64,000 bases of DNA from an uncultured Bacteroidales bacterium (GTDB lineage Bacteria; Bacteroidota; Bacteroidia; Bacteroidales; UBA932), in the NCBI GenBank assembly GCA_944325435.1, contig CALVAC010000001.1:159854-223853 (forward strand), read 5' to 3'. Shown in pieces: positions 1 to 7,624 of the stretch. How positions within the stretch are numbered: the first letter of the stretch is position 1; every line of letters starts with the position of its first letter. The notes below the pieces were generated by a model. That model was not told the origin of the DNA. It made no database searches and was given only the letters and a program-made list of their open reading frames with translations. The translations under genes and the position numbers were made by a program.

Positions 1-1
1 C

Positions 2-931
2 GATTTCATCAGGAAACTTTCATTCAGCCCGCTGATTGTCGGCATCGTGCTGGGGATGCTGTACGCGAATTCCCTGCGGAACAATCTTCCAGAGACATGG
101 GTTCCAGGCATCAAGTTCTGCTCCAAACAGGTACTGCGTCTCGGCATCATCCTGTACGGATTCCGCCTGACTTTCCAGAGCGTCATCGCGGTCGGGACAG
201 AAGCCATTGTCATAGACCTTATCATTGTGACCCTCACCCTGCTTATAGGGATTGGCGCAGGAAGACTTCTGAAACTGGACAGGGACCTTTCCCTGCTGAC
301 AGCCACCGGCAGCGCAATATGCGGAGCGGCCGCCGTCCTCGGAGCAGAATCCGTCATCAAGCCTCAACCTTACAAGACTGCCGTAGCCGTCTCCACTGTT
401 GTGATATTCGGGACAATCGCTATGTTTCTCTATCCGATGCTCTACCGTAGCGGAGTCACCGGACTGGATGAGACAGGAATGGGAGTCTACACAGGCTCAA
501 CCCTCCATGAAGTCGCCCATGTGGTCGGAGCGGGCAACGCTATGGGGGACAAGATTTCGGACACTGCCATTATCGTCAAGATGATAAGGGTCATCCTCCT
601 CGCCCCTGTGCTTCTGATAATGAGTTTCCTTATCGGAGGCAAACCGGCACCCGGACAGAAACGCAAGGTCACCGTACCGTGGTTCGCTTTCGGATTTATC
701 GCGGTTATCGGATTCAATTCACTGAACCTGATACCATCTTCCATCGTCAACTATATCAATGGCTTCGACACGTTTCTGCTCACTATGGCCATGACTGCCC
801 TCGGAGCAGAGACAAGCATCGACAAGTTCCGGCAGGCCGGGGCAAAACCGTTCCTCCTTGCCGCCATCCTGTTCGTATGGCTCATGGGAGGAGGCTATCT
901 GCTCGCCCGCTACCTCGGGCCGCTGCTGTAA
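2..931 (+). CDS. YeiH-family (UPF0324) putative anion exporter, 5' end cut off by window
   Basis: The reading frame is open from base 2, so the true start lies upstream of the window; about 309 residues are present against roughly 330-350 in the family. The visible product is almost entirely hydrophobic segments, beginning with the SPLIVGIVLGMLYAN block typical of the N-terminal part of YeiH/UPF0324 proteins and continuing with GIILYGFRLTFQ, GSAICGAAAVLGAE and GSTLHEVAHVVGAG, which are family hallmarks. These proteins are multi-spanning inner-membrane proteins annotated as putative sulfate exporters; the substrate is not experimentally secure. The next gene lies on the opposite strand (convergent), 65 bp away; that gap holds 7-bp inverted arms (934-940 and 974-980) without a T-tract. 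Confidence 0.85.
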   Translation, partial: DFIRKLSFSPLIVGIVLGMLYANSLRNNLPETWVPGIKFCSKQVLRLGIILYGFRLTFQSVIAVGTEAIVIDLIIVTLTLLIGIGAGRLLKLDRDLSLLTATGSAICGAAAVLGAESVIKPQPYKTAVAVSTVVIFGTIAMFLYPMLYRSGVTGLDETGMGVYTGSTLHEVAHVVGAGNAMGDKISDTAIIVKMIRVILLAPVLLIMSFLIGGKPAPGQKRKVTVPWFAFGFIAVIGFNSLNLIPSSIVNYINGFDTFLLTMAMTALGAETSIDKFRQAGAKPFLLAAILFVWLMGGGYLLARYLGPLL

Positions 932-996
932 CCAGCCGGGCCTTATTGTCCAATTCGACTACGCGACCGGATACCCGGCTCCTGCACAGCCTCGGT

Positions 997-1440
997 CTAC
1001 AGAATCTGTGCAGCGTGATTCCTGGTGTCCACCTTGTCTATGACTCTTTCTATTTCCCCTGTTTCAGAGATGATGAATGTCTTGCGGAGCGTCCCTTCCG
1101 TAACCTTGCCGTACATCTTCTTCTCTCCCCAAGCCCCGAAAGCACGCAGCATTTCAGTCGACGGGTCTGAAAGCAGGGTAAACGGCAGCGAGTTCTTCTC
1201 CCTGAACCTCATATGCGAAGCCGCGCTGTCCCTGCTGACTCCATAGACTTCATATCCCGCAGCCTTCAAGGCTCCGAAATTGTCCCTGAGGCTGCAAGCC
1301 TCCGCCGTACACCCCGGAGTGCTGTCTTTCGGATAGAAATAAAGCACAATCCTCTTGCCTGCAAAATCCTTGTCCGTAACCGTATTGCCGTCCTGGTCCT
1401 GCACCCGGAATTCCGGCATTCTGTCTCCTTCTTTCAACAT
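997..1440 (-). CDS. bcp: Thioredoxin-dependent peroxiredoxin (Bcp/PrxQ)
   Basis: A 147-residue atypical 2-Cys peroxiredoxin, full length for Bcp. It reduces hydrogen peroxide and organic hydroperoxides using thioredoxin, in the cytoplasm. The active-site block FYPKDSTPGCTAEACSLRD gives the peroxidatic Cys44 with the PxxxTxxC context and a resolving Cys49 five residues later, the PrxQ-alpha spacing. The ATG start gives the usual N-terminus (MLKEGDRMPEF). It stands alone, convergent with the YeiH-type gene. I did not find a clear TAnnTTTG promoter close upstream. Confidence 0.95.
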   Translation of the reverse strand: MLKEGDRMPEFRVQDQDGNTVTDKDFAGKRIVLYFYPKDSTPGCTAEACSLRDNFGALKAAGYEVYGVSRDSAASHMRFREKNSLPFTLLSDPSTEMLRAFGAWGEKKMYGKVTEGTLRKTFIISETGEIERVIDKVDTRNHAAQIL

Positions 1441-1757
1441 ATCGATAAATTTAATGTCAATCCTATAAACTCGGCAATCCTTATTTACTGCCTGTCAGTG
1501 TCATTTACAATCTTTTCCTGACGGGAAAGCCTCCAGTATCCTGCCCATCCATCTGCGGCTACCCCATCCACAGGGATAACAGCAGTGAAGGAATCGAACG
1601 GATACCGGACACACCAGCCAGCTCATCCGGATATTTCCACTCATCCGGATTTTTCTCATAATCGGCGACTTTTGTCAAGGAGTCCGCCTTTGTCAATTCC
1701 GCCAGCACGATTTTCCACAGGAAAAAACAATTTGTAAATATACGAATTTTGCAACAC
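1441..1757. other. Gene-poor spacer with a possible gene remnant
   Basis: This stretch separates bcp from the efflux operon. On the minus strand, positions 1745 to 1559 read in one frame as a charged, protein-like segment (including LTKVADYEKNPDEW and KYPDELAGV) that has no start of its own outside the neighbouring gene. It could be the decayed 3' end of a lost gene or chance. No RNA gene, repeat or convincing promoter was seen. Confidence 0.3.
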
Positions 1758-3395
1758 TTACAAATAAGTTGATTTCTTTCTCGCAAGATACTCGATGGCA
1801 TAGACCGGCCAACGGGGAACTTTTCGGATATTTGTACGGACTGCAGGAATATCGCACATAAGGAAAATGGAAGCAAGGACTAATGCGAACCAGATAACAT
1901 AGCCATAAACCTGTTTCATTGTCACCATCATCATAGAGTGCAGGAAGTCGTGCCCAATGTATTCCCCAAAATTCAAGCATGCCATATTCAATTGCGTTAA
2001 AGTGAACTGCTGCCCGTAGCGAATCATATTGTCATTCATAAAGTGCGAGAATATGGCCGTATAAATACCGTAACCTGCAGCTCCCGCCAGATACATATGG
2101 AAGATATTGAAAACGGACAAGCCCATGAAAAACTGCTCAAGACTGGGGACTGATTCGTCTAAAGCCCACATCAATGTCGGGGCAAGGATGGCATAGGCAA
2201 ACCCGCGCAGAAAAATTGCAAAGCGGTATTGTTCAATATTGACATCTATGTCCAGAGTAAAATACATCAACATACCATACAGCGCAATACTGATGAAGGC
2301 AATGCCGAAGAGTTTCCATACCTTCCACTTTTTGACTTTCAGCCAATAGAGATCGAACAAAATGCCGAAATACATCCCTGGAAGTACCCACATGTACTGT
2401 GACTCTTTGGTCAGCTCCTCCAGCCGGAGAACTTCACTGTAAAGTATCTCTTCCATCGTGTGTTCGGCACCGAAGGCAAGTTCGGCAAAGAATGTGACGA
2501 TGAGGATGGGAACGACATTGCGGCGCGTAAAAAGACTCAGTTCAATATAGGGGTAACGGTAATAGCGCCCGCGGTAGAGCACGATACCGAAAAGTACAAT
2601 GGCAACACCGAGCAGGACGCGCATGCGGAGAGTGTCGAACCAGATGAAATGGTCGCCATACACCACGATGTACGACACAGTGAGCATCAATCCGCAGATG
2701 AGCAATGCACCTTGAAAGTCAATCCCCTTAAGTGACAGGCGCTGAGGCATGGGACAAAAAGGACGGCAAAAGACAGCCTGCGTGAACAGCACGAACGACA
2801 TGGTGCCGATGGTAAAGACATGCATCATCTGCCATGTGAAATGATGGGCAAACCAGGCAGCAAGCCATCCGCTCCCCTCAATGGCGGTGAGCAGTATGAT
2901 GTGGAGTACTGGGAAAAAGACTGCAAAATCACGCCGTGGGGTAATCCAAAGCTGAATGTTGCTCATACACTCGAACGTACCTTGTATCTTAGCCATTCCG
3001 GCTATGAAGCACACGGCTATGAGTACAGGCATCGACTGGCAATGCAGCGTCAGCACATTGCAAACTGCAATGATGATGGCAGAACCGCAGAGCAATTGTC
3101 TGTTGGTGAAGCGGAACTTCATACGGAAGAGCATAGGGAAGTAGACAGCCATACCCGCAAGGGTAGCATAAAGAAGAAAGAGAATATCTTCAATCATGAA
3201 GCCAGTGGTGCCCCGGATGCTATCCATCGCACCAAGGAAAATTCCCCCGCTGAACTGGAAACAAAGAGCTGTCAGGACATAAAGCCACGGCTGTATCCGG
3301 CGAGGCACCCACTCTTTCATCATAGGCATGGAAAAGCCGATGTCCGGTGCAGGACCGCCGGCACTTTTCATAAAGAATTCTGTCAATTGTCCCAT
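1758..3395 (-). CDS. MFS drug-efflux transporter, DHA2/EmrB-like, 14 TM
   Basis: A 545-residue, highly hydrophobic protein with about 14 membrane-spanning segments, the size and pattern of the DHA2 (EmrB/QacA) branch of the major facilitator superfamily. It would be the proton-driven inner-membrane pump of a tripartite efflux system. It is the last gene of a three-gene operon: the HlyD/EmrA-like adaptor ends 6 bp upstream, and that gene overlaps the TolC-like gene. The ATG at 3395 is the only well-placed start. The substrate cannot be read from sequence; export of toxic organic compounds or fatty acids is the usual role of such TolC-EmrA-EmrB sets. Confidence 0.85.
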   Translation of the reverse strand: MGQLTEFFMKSAGGPAPDIGFSMPMMKEWVPRRIQPWLYVLTALCFQFSGGIFLGAMDSIRGTTGFMIEDILFLLYATLAGMAVYFPMLFRMKFRFTNRQLLCGSAIIIAVCNVLTLHCQSMPVLIAVCFIAGMAKIQGTFECMSNIQLWITPRRDFAVFFPVLHIILLTAIEGSGWLAAWFAHHFTWQMMHVFTIGTMSFVLFTQAVFCRPFCPMPQRLSLKGIDFQGALLICGLMLTVSYIVVYGDHFIWFDTLRMRVLLGVAIVLFGIVLYRGRYYRYPYIELSLFTRRNVVPILIVTFFAELAFGAEHTMEEILYSEVLRLEELTKESQYMWVLPGMYFGILFDLYWLKVKKWKVWKLFGIAFISIALYGMLMYFTLDIDVNIEQYRFAIFLRGFAYAILAPTLMWALDESVPSLEQFFMGLSVFNIFHMYLAGAAGYGIYTAIFSHFMNDNMIRYGQQFTLTQLNMACLNFGEYIGHDFLHSMMMVTMKQVYGYVIWFALVLASIFLMCDIPAVRTNIRKVPRWPVYAIEYLARKKSTYL

Positions 3396-3401
3396 TATAC
3401 A

Positions 3402-4436
3402 TCACTCCTCAATGATACATTCCACATTATAACCGCTCTTGAGCTTTGCCGTATTTTCATTCTCATCAAGTCTGACGCGTACGGTAACACGCTGCTCAAC
3501 CTTCACGAAATTACCTGTGGCATTGTCAACCGGAATGAGGGAGAAAGCGCTGCCGGTAGCATCCGAGATGCGTTCCACCGTACCTGTATACTGTACACCG
3601 GGAACAGCATCAACTGTAATTTGCGCCTTGCTGCCCACCTTGATGTGAGGCAACTGGCTTTCCCTGTAGTTCGCCTCGACCCAACGTTCACCATTGTCAA
3701 CTATGTTCACCAATGTCTGACCAGGACTGACAAGCTGACCTGCATTGATATCTTTCATACCGGCAGTGCCATTGCAAGTAGCAATGATATAGCAATAGGA
3801 AAGATTGAGACGGGCAAGGTCAACGGCACGACGAGCCAACTCGATATCCTGCTCAGAGACAGAAAGCTGATGCCCCTGTTCGTCAACGACAGCAGACTGC
3901 ATCTGACGGGAACGGACAGCCTGCTCGTAAGCAGCCCTGGCACTCTGATAAGCTGTATGTACTTCATCATACTGTTGCCGGGTAACAGCATCCTGGCCGA
4001 GAAGATTCCTGAATCGGTTATCCTCACGCATGGCATTCTCCATCTGTACCCGTGCGGATTCAATGCCGGCTTCGGTAACTGTCATACCTGTCCTGGCGGT
4101 AACGATGCTGCTAGCCGTTCTCTGCGCAGCTTGTTCTGCACGGATAAGGTCAGCCTCGGCTTGAGCCAGCCGTAAGCGGAATTCAGCATCATCAATGACA
4201 ACAAGTGTATCGCCCTTCTTTACCTGCTGGAAGTCCGTGAAACGCACCTCGCGGATGAAGCCTTGCACACGACTGCCGTGAGGCACAATGTTCTGACGCA
4301 CACGGGCATTATCGGTAAATTCCCCGTTGCCGAAATGCATAAACCGGCTCACTGCATAAACGGCTCCACCCAAAAGGCAAAGCACGATGAATGCATTGTA
4401 TAAACAGATGTGTATCCTGTTCTTTTCCATTGTCAT
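3402..4436 (-). CDS. HlyD/EmrA-family periplasmic adaptor protein
   Basis: A 344-residue membrane-fusion protein. It has one N-terminal anchor (about residues 10-30), then the split lipoyl/barrel-sandwich domain starting at NARVRQNIVPHGSRVQGFI, a long alpha-helical hairpin (about 85-210), the second lipoyl half, and a beta-barrel segment around VEANYRESQLPHIKVG. Such proteins link an inner-membrane pump to a TolC channel. The ATG at 4436 overlaps the TolC-like gene stop (ATGA), indicating translational coupling; a second Met two codons on is an alternative start. Confidence 0.9.
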   Translation of the reverse strand: MTMEKNRIHICLYNAFIVLCLLGGAVYAVSRFMHFGNGEFTDNARVRQNIVPHGSRVQGFIREVRFTDFQQVKKGDTLVVIDDAEFRLRLAQAEADLIRAEQAAQRTASSIVTARTGMTVTEAGIESARVQMENAMREDNRFRNLLGQDAVTRQQYDEVHTAYQSARAAYEQAVRSRQMQSAVVDEQGHQLSVSEQDIELARRAVDLARLNLSYCYIIATCNGTAGMKDINAGQLVSPGQTLVNIVDNGERWVEANYRESQLPHIKVGSKAQITVDAVPGVQYTGTVERISDATGSAFSLIPVDNATGNFVKVEQRVTVRVRLDENENTAKLKSGYNVECIIEE

Positions 4437-5824
4437 AGCGTATTTGTGATGTATTTGAGTCTATAGAAATTATAAAGCATGTTGATACGGGCATCAACCA
4501 GTGCCATTTCGGCAGAAAGTTTCATGTTGGAGGCATCAACCATATCGGTAAGGAGCGCAAGGTCATTATGATAACGGTTCTGTACCACGGCGTAGTTCTG
4601 TTCTGCGAGTTCCACCTGCTTCAGCTGCGTCTTAACCTCGGTGCATGATGTCAGAAGATCGGTATAGTTTGCCTGTACACTATTCTCAACTCCCTCACGG
4701 GCCAGGGCGAGAGCTTCCTGCGACTGCCGGTGCTCAATACGGGCCTTGCGGATGTTGTGTCTGTTCTTCCAAAGACTGCCGAGACTGAATTTCACATCTA
4801 TTCCGACAAACCACACGTTTACATTGCAATCCTTAGGGATGAGGTCTTGCGTATAGGGGCCGGATAAATTATTTTCTGCTACAACAGCCACTGAAGGCAA
4901 TGATTCCGCCCTCGCCTGCCTTATCCTCTGTTCCGACAGATTGGCGGCAACTGTTGCCTGACGGATACCAAGGTTGCTGTCCGCTGCGGTCTGCTGCCAC
5001 GTCTCTTGATCGGGAATTGCCGAGACAGCATTTATTTCCATATTGAGCGCATCCTTATCGGGGACTATAACTGTCTGCTCCGGCAAATGGAGTGTCGTGA
5101 CCAACTGATAGTTAATGATGGCAGACGCATCCGCGAGCCTTGTCAGCGTGAGTTGGAGACTCTGCAGCTGAAATTCATAGCGGGTTATGTCATTCTGCAA
5201 AACAACACCCTGCTCCCGGCGGGCTTTCATTTGCTCTATCTCTTTCTGTGTAAGTTCGATATTCCGGCGGACCACTTCTATCTGATTGCCCAGTTTGCAG
5301 AGGTCAAGATAGTACCCTGTCAACAAGAAGCGCACCTCCTGACGGCTCGTCTTGACATCGAGTTCCGCCATCTCCCTGACCAATTCCGCCATACGGATGC
5401 CTGAACGGACAGCACCACCGGCATACACTGTCTGTGACACCTGCGCAATAAAGCTGTTACCCCAATGCGGTGTGTCCTGCTTGCCGTTCGGGACGGGAAC
5501 AACGCCCACACCCGGCACGGTATAATCAGTCGTCCCGCTGGTCGAAAAACTTCGAGACAGCATGACTGCATTGCCGGTATAACTGCCCTGAATACTTAAA
5601 TCCACACTCGGCAGCAAACCCGACCTGGCTGCTGCCACCCCTTCATCGGCCGCCTGCAGAGCCACCTCACTAACCCTCACTTTCTGACTCTGCCGGTCAG
5701 CAAGATTGTAAAGTGCCGCGAGCGTCATCGTCTGCCCGGTCTTCTCCTGTGCACAAGACACAGGAGAAGACACCCCGGCCATCAAAGCGACAGCCAGAGC
5801 TGAATAAGCTATATGTCTGTTCAT
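4433..5824 (-). CDS. TolC-family outer-membrane efflux protein
   Basis: A 463-residue outer-membrane efflux protein with a Sec signal peptide (about residues 1-25, ending near SPVSCAQ) and the duplicated helical OEP architecture, with long amphipathic helices containing repeated Q/A/E-rich heptads. It forms the trimeric exit duct for the downstream HlyD-type adaptor and MFS pump, and is the first gene of that operon. A TAnnTTTGC-type -7 element at 6011-6019 could drive the operon with a leader of about 180 nt. No dedicated regulator gene lies next to it, unlike many such operons. Confidence 0.9.
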   Translation of the reverse strand: MNRHIAYSALAVALMAGVSSPVSCAQEKTGQTMTLAALYNLADRQSQKVRVSEVALQAADEGVAAARSGLLPSVDLSIQGSYTGNAVMLSRSFSTSGTTDYTVPGVGVVPVPNGKQDTPHWGNSFIAQVSQTVYAGGAVRSGIRMAELVREMAELDVKTSRQEVRFLLTGYYLDLCKLGNQIEVVRRNIELTQKEIEQMKARREQGVVLQNDITRYEFQLQSLQLTLTRLADASAIINYQLVTTLHLPEQTVIVPDKDALNMEINAVSAIPDQETWQQTAADSNLGIRQATVAANLSEQRIRQARAESLPSVAVVAENNLSGPYTQDLIPKDCNVNVWFVGIDVKFSLGSLWKNRHNIRKARIEHRQSQEALALAREGVENSVQANYTDLLTSCTEVKTQLKQVELAEQNYAVVQNRYHNDLALLTDMVDASNMKLSAEMALVDARINMLYNFYRLKYITNTL

Positions 5825-6010
5825 GAAATAGAAATAGATGTATTGTTGTCCATTATTCTTTCACTTTGGTTCATTCCCTCGGAAATACTAATAATGAACT
5901 CTTTGAGTCCGGACAGCATACATCTGCCACAATGCGCTACAAACTGCCTCATCAGGGAACAGAAAGAGATGAGAGCCGAATTTCGAGCACTATTGATTAA
6001 GAAATCCGGT

Positions 6011-6019
6011 GCAAAAGTA
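6011..6019 (-). promoter_or_regulatory. Candidate -7 element of efflux operon
   Basis: On the minus strand this reads TACTTTTGC, fitting the Bacteroidales -7 consensus TAnnTTTGC. It lies about 190 bp upstream of the TolC-like start. A -33 TTTG at the ideal spacing is not evident, so this is a moderate call. Confidence 0.4.
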
Positions 6020-6092
6020 CAAATTAAATCCAAACAAGAAATTAAAAATCGGCAGAATTTCAGTTTATACCCTTACTGATATACACGAAAAA

Positions 6093-6118
6093 AACTCGCG
6101 ACCCCAACCTTGGCAAGG
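6093..6118. repeat. Partial tRNA-Gly copy (26-bp direct repeat, att-like)
   Basis: These 26 bases are identical to 7067-7092 within the tRNA-Gly(GCC) gene, in the same orientation. They cover the anticodon arm, variable region and the start of the T-arm. Together the two copies bracket about 1 kb carrying a toxin-antitoxin pair. This resembles an attachment-site duplication, but the acceptor-stem half is missing at this copy and no integrase is present. Confidence 0.6.
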
Positions 6119-6369
6119 CATATAAGCCTATGGTCATCAATTCTTGACATTTCTGTTTTTCAACAGAATAGCACATCTCTATTCCATTGATATTCCTTTC
6201 AAGTCCAACTTTAGTCCAACAACAGATGTGTCCCAAACTTGTCTGGTTAAACTTAAATCTTTCAAAAATCTGTCGTATATATAGCTATTCCCTTTGATAA
6301 ATTTATGGCTTTATGGCTTTGAAAAATATCGTACCATAATGGATAAAATAAACAGCATATGGACCTGTC

Positions 6370-6642
6370 TTATTTGAACAGTTCTGAATGAGTGCCCAAC
6401 CTTATCAGTTTGATGATATTTTCTGTTTCGTCAAGCCAAATAAGCAGCAGGTCATTCTCCACATGGCATTCCATAAAGCCATTATACTCTCCTGCAAGCA
6501 AGTGTGGCTTATATTCCCTTGTCACAGTGCCGGTTTCCTGCAGCATTTGCAGGACAACTGAAAGACTGGCTACCTTGTCTGCTCTGTTCTGATATTTCTT
6601 TAGGTCTTTCTTGAATTGTCTTGTGATTTTCAACTCCCACAT
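6370..6642 (-). CDS. YafQ-like type II toxin (RelE/ParE superfamily mRNA interferase)
   Basis: A 90-residue protein matching the YafQ branch of RelE-fold toxins, which cut mRNA on the ribosome. The pattern HLLAGEY, then ECHVENDLLLIW, then RLGTHSELF is the family signature. His47, His60, Asp64 and His85 occupy the positions of the YafQ catalytic residues (His50, His63, Asp67, His87 in E. coli), so the toxin looks intact. It starts 6 bp after the antitoxin stop and shares its promoter. Compact and AT-rich like its partner, it sits between the two tRNA-Gly repeats. Confidence 0.9.
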   Translation of the reverse strand: MWELKITRQFKKDLKKYQNRADKVASLSVVLQMLQETGTVTREYKPHLLAGEYNGFMECHVENDLLLIWLDETENIIKLIRLGTHSELFK

Positions 6643-6648
6643 ATCCCT

Positions 6649-6900
6649 CTATTCCAATGATTTCACAAAGTCTTCAAATGTGTCCAAATTCAGTTTTTCC
6701 AGATTCTTGTTTTCTTTTGCCTCTTTCATTGCAGCAACAGTCTCGTCATTGGGTGTCCTGTAGACAACATCCATAAGGACGCTCTCTACATAATTGTTGA
6801 GGCTTCTGTTTTCTTTTCTTGCCTCTATCTTCAGCCTTTCAAGTAAGTCCTTTCTTAGCCTGAAAGCAGTCTGTTTCCTGTCTATTGCTATTGTATCCAT
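6649..6900 (-). CDS. Ribbon-helix-helix antitoxin of the YafQ-like pair
   Basis: An 83-residue protein with an N-terminal ribbon-helix-helix segment (TAFRLRKDLLERLKIEARKE, then a SLNNYVESVL helix) and an acidic C-terminal tail that would wrap the toxin. The start was chosen at 6900 (MDTIAIDRKQ) rather than the upstream in-frame 6936, because the -7 promoter element at 6923-6930 would otherwise lie inside the gene. Antitoxin-first order and the 6-bp gap to the toxin are typical. It probably neutralises the toxin and autorepresses the promoter. It lacks the RelB/DinJ name-giving motifs I would need for a firm subfamily. Confidence 0.85.
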   Translation of the reverse strand: MDTIAIDRKQTAFRLRKDLLERLKIEARKENRSLNNYVESVLMDVVYRTPNDETVAAMKEAKENKNLEKLNLDTFEDFVKSLE

Positions 6901-6922
6901 ATATCCGCCATATTTAATATCA

Positions 6923-6953
6923 CAAATATATAACATTAGTATAACAAATCAAA
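6923..6953 (-). promoter_or_regulatory. Promoter of the toxin-antitoxin operon
   Basis: On the minus strand there is TTTG (6950-6953), a 19-bp spacer, and TATATTTG (6923-6930). This is an exact fit to the Bacteroidales -33/-7 promoter. Predicted transcription starts about 17 nt before the antitoxin ATG at 6900. Confidence 0.8.
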
Positions 6954-7010
6954 ATACTTTTACTGGTGATCCCATCACCGCCTTGTCGGAGCGACATAAC
7001 CCATTGACAC

Positions 7011-7044
7011 AAAAAGAAAAAGGCCATCATTTCTGATGACCTTT
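7011..7044 (-). terminator. Rho-independent terminator after tRNA-Gly
   Basis: Read on the minus strand, an 11-bp stem with one mismatch (arms 7034-7044 and 7019-7029), a 4-nt loop and a T-rich tail (TTTCTTTTT) follow the tRNA 3' end by 1 bp. Confidence 0.75.
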
Positions 7045-7045
7045 A

Positions 7046-7121
7046 TGGAGCGGAAAACGAGACTCGAACTCGCGACCCCAACCTTGGCAAGGTTGTGCTC
7101 TACCAACTGAGCTATTTCCGC
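7046..7121 (-). tRNA. tRNA-Gly (GCC anticodon)
   Basis: A full cloverleaf reads from 7121 down to 7046. The acceptor stem is GCGGAAA/TTTCCGC, the D-arm is GCTCAGTTGGTAGAGC, the anticodon loop is TTGCCAA with anticodon GCC, and the T-arm contains GTTCGAGTC. The discriminator is T and CCA is encoded (7046-7048). A promoter (7132-7163) and a terminator (7011-7044) flank it, so it is a single-gene unit. A 26-bp part of it is duplicated at 6093-6118. Confidence 0.97.
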
Positions 7122-7131
7122 GAATGGGATT

Positions 7132-7163
7132 GCAAAGATAGGTGAATTTTCTGATTCTCCAAA
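7132..7163 (-). promoter_or_regulatory. Promoter of tRNA-Gly
   Basis: On the minus strand: TTTG (7160-7163), a 19-bp spacer, then TATCTTTGC (7132-7140). This matches the Bacteroidales consensus exactly and ends about 10 bp before the mature tRNA 5' end at 7121. Confidence 0.85.
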
Positions 7164-7292
7164 ATATTTCTGCAAAACCTCGAAAAATTAGAATGCCTAT
7201 CGCATAAATCAATGCATTGCTGCATTTATACCGGCTCTGGAACAGCAGTCTGCCTGTACCGGTCCGTATAGCTCCCTGCACACAGATTGGAA

Positions 7293-7622
7293 TCACTGCT
7301 TCGGCACGGCCGCAAGAAATTCCAGATTGTCATCGGAGTCATTTATCAGGCTGTGTGTATGGCCCTTCGGACAATAATGGCAGACCCCCGCATACACCGG
7401 AGAGGCATCACCGTCAAAAATCACGGAACCCCGGCCTGAAGTTATGAAAATCATCTCGCAGCTGTCCTCATGCGTATGCATCCCTATGGAAGCCCCTGGG
7501 ACAAGAAGGCCTTTCATGATTCGGTTGGTGCCATCGAAGAACATCTTGGCCCGCAATTCCTTTGCCCCTCCCTTGAACTCGGGGAAAGAGGAAAGTTCCA
7601 TTTCAGAAAAGTCTATGTTCAT
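7293..7622 (-). CDS. Small cupin-domain protein
   Basis: A 109-residue single-domain cupin. Counting from the ATG at 7622, the first cupin motif is HTHEDSCE (His49, His51, Glu56) and the second motif holds PKGHTHSL (His88, His90), so a metal site is likely. Function cannot be assigned: such mini-cupins bind small ligands or act as sugar isomerases or oxygenases. The upstream TTG at 7628 was rejected because the ATG two codons later fits better. The gene begins 2 bp after the pheS stop, so the two are co-transcribed. Confidence 0.8.
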   Translation of the reverse strand: MNIDFSEMELSSFPEFKGGAKELRAKMFFDGTNRIMKGLLVPGASIGMHTHEDSCEMIFITSGRGSVIFDGDASPVYAGVCHYCPKGHTHSLINDSDDNLEFLAAVPKQ

Positions 7623-7624
7623 AG

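Larger units (their letters stand above)
5825..6369. other. AT-rich intergenic stretch upstream of efflux operon
   Basis: This 545-bp gap lies between the efflux operon and the toxin gene. It contains the probable efflux promoter (6011-6019) and a 26-bp partial copy of the tRNA-Gly gene (6093-6118). The rest is AT-rich with short broken reading frames on both strands (for example 5813-6079 plus and 5821-6033 minus) that show no recognisable domain. I see no integrase or transposase. Confidence 0.5.

Noticed and set aside
2820..4175. 451-codon plus-strand open frame
   Set aside because: It is antisense to the MFS and HlyD genes, has no domain or signal, and its composition mirrors the opposite coding strand.
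5813..6079. 88-codon plus-strand frame next to the efflux operon, in the place of a regulator
   Set aside because: It overlaps the TolC-like start and the likely promoter, and shows no HTH or other domain.
6093..6118. Second tRNA gene
   Set aside because: Only 26 bases match; there is no acceptor stem or D-arm around it.
6964..6980. Operator hairpin GGTGAT/ATCACC near the toxin-antitoxin promoter
   Set aside because: The 6-bp arms around CCC lie upstream of the -33 box with no support for binding; likely incidental.
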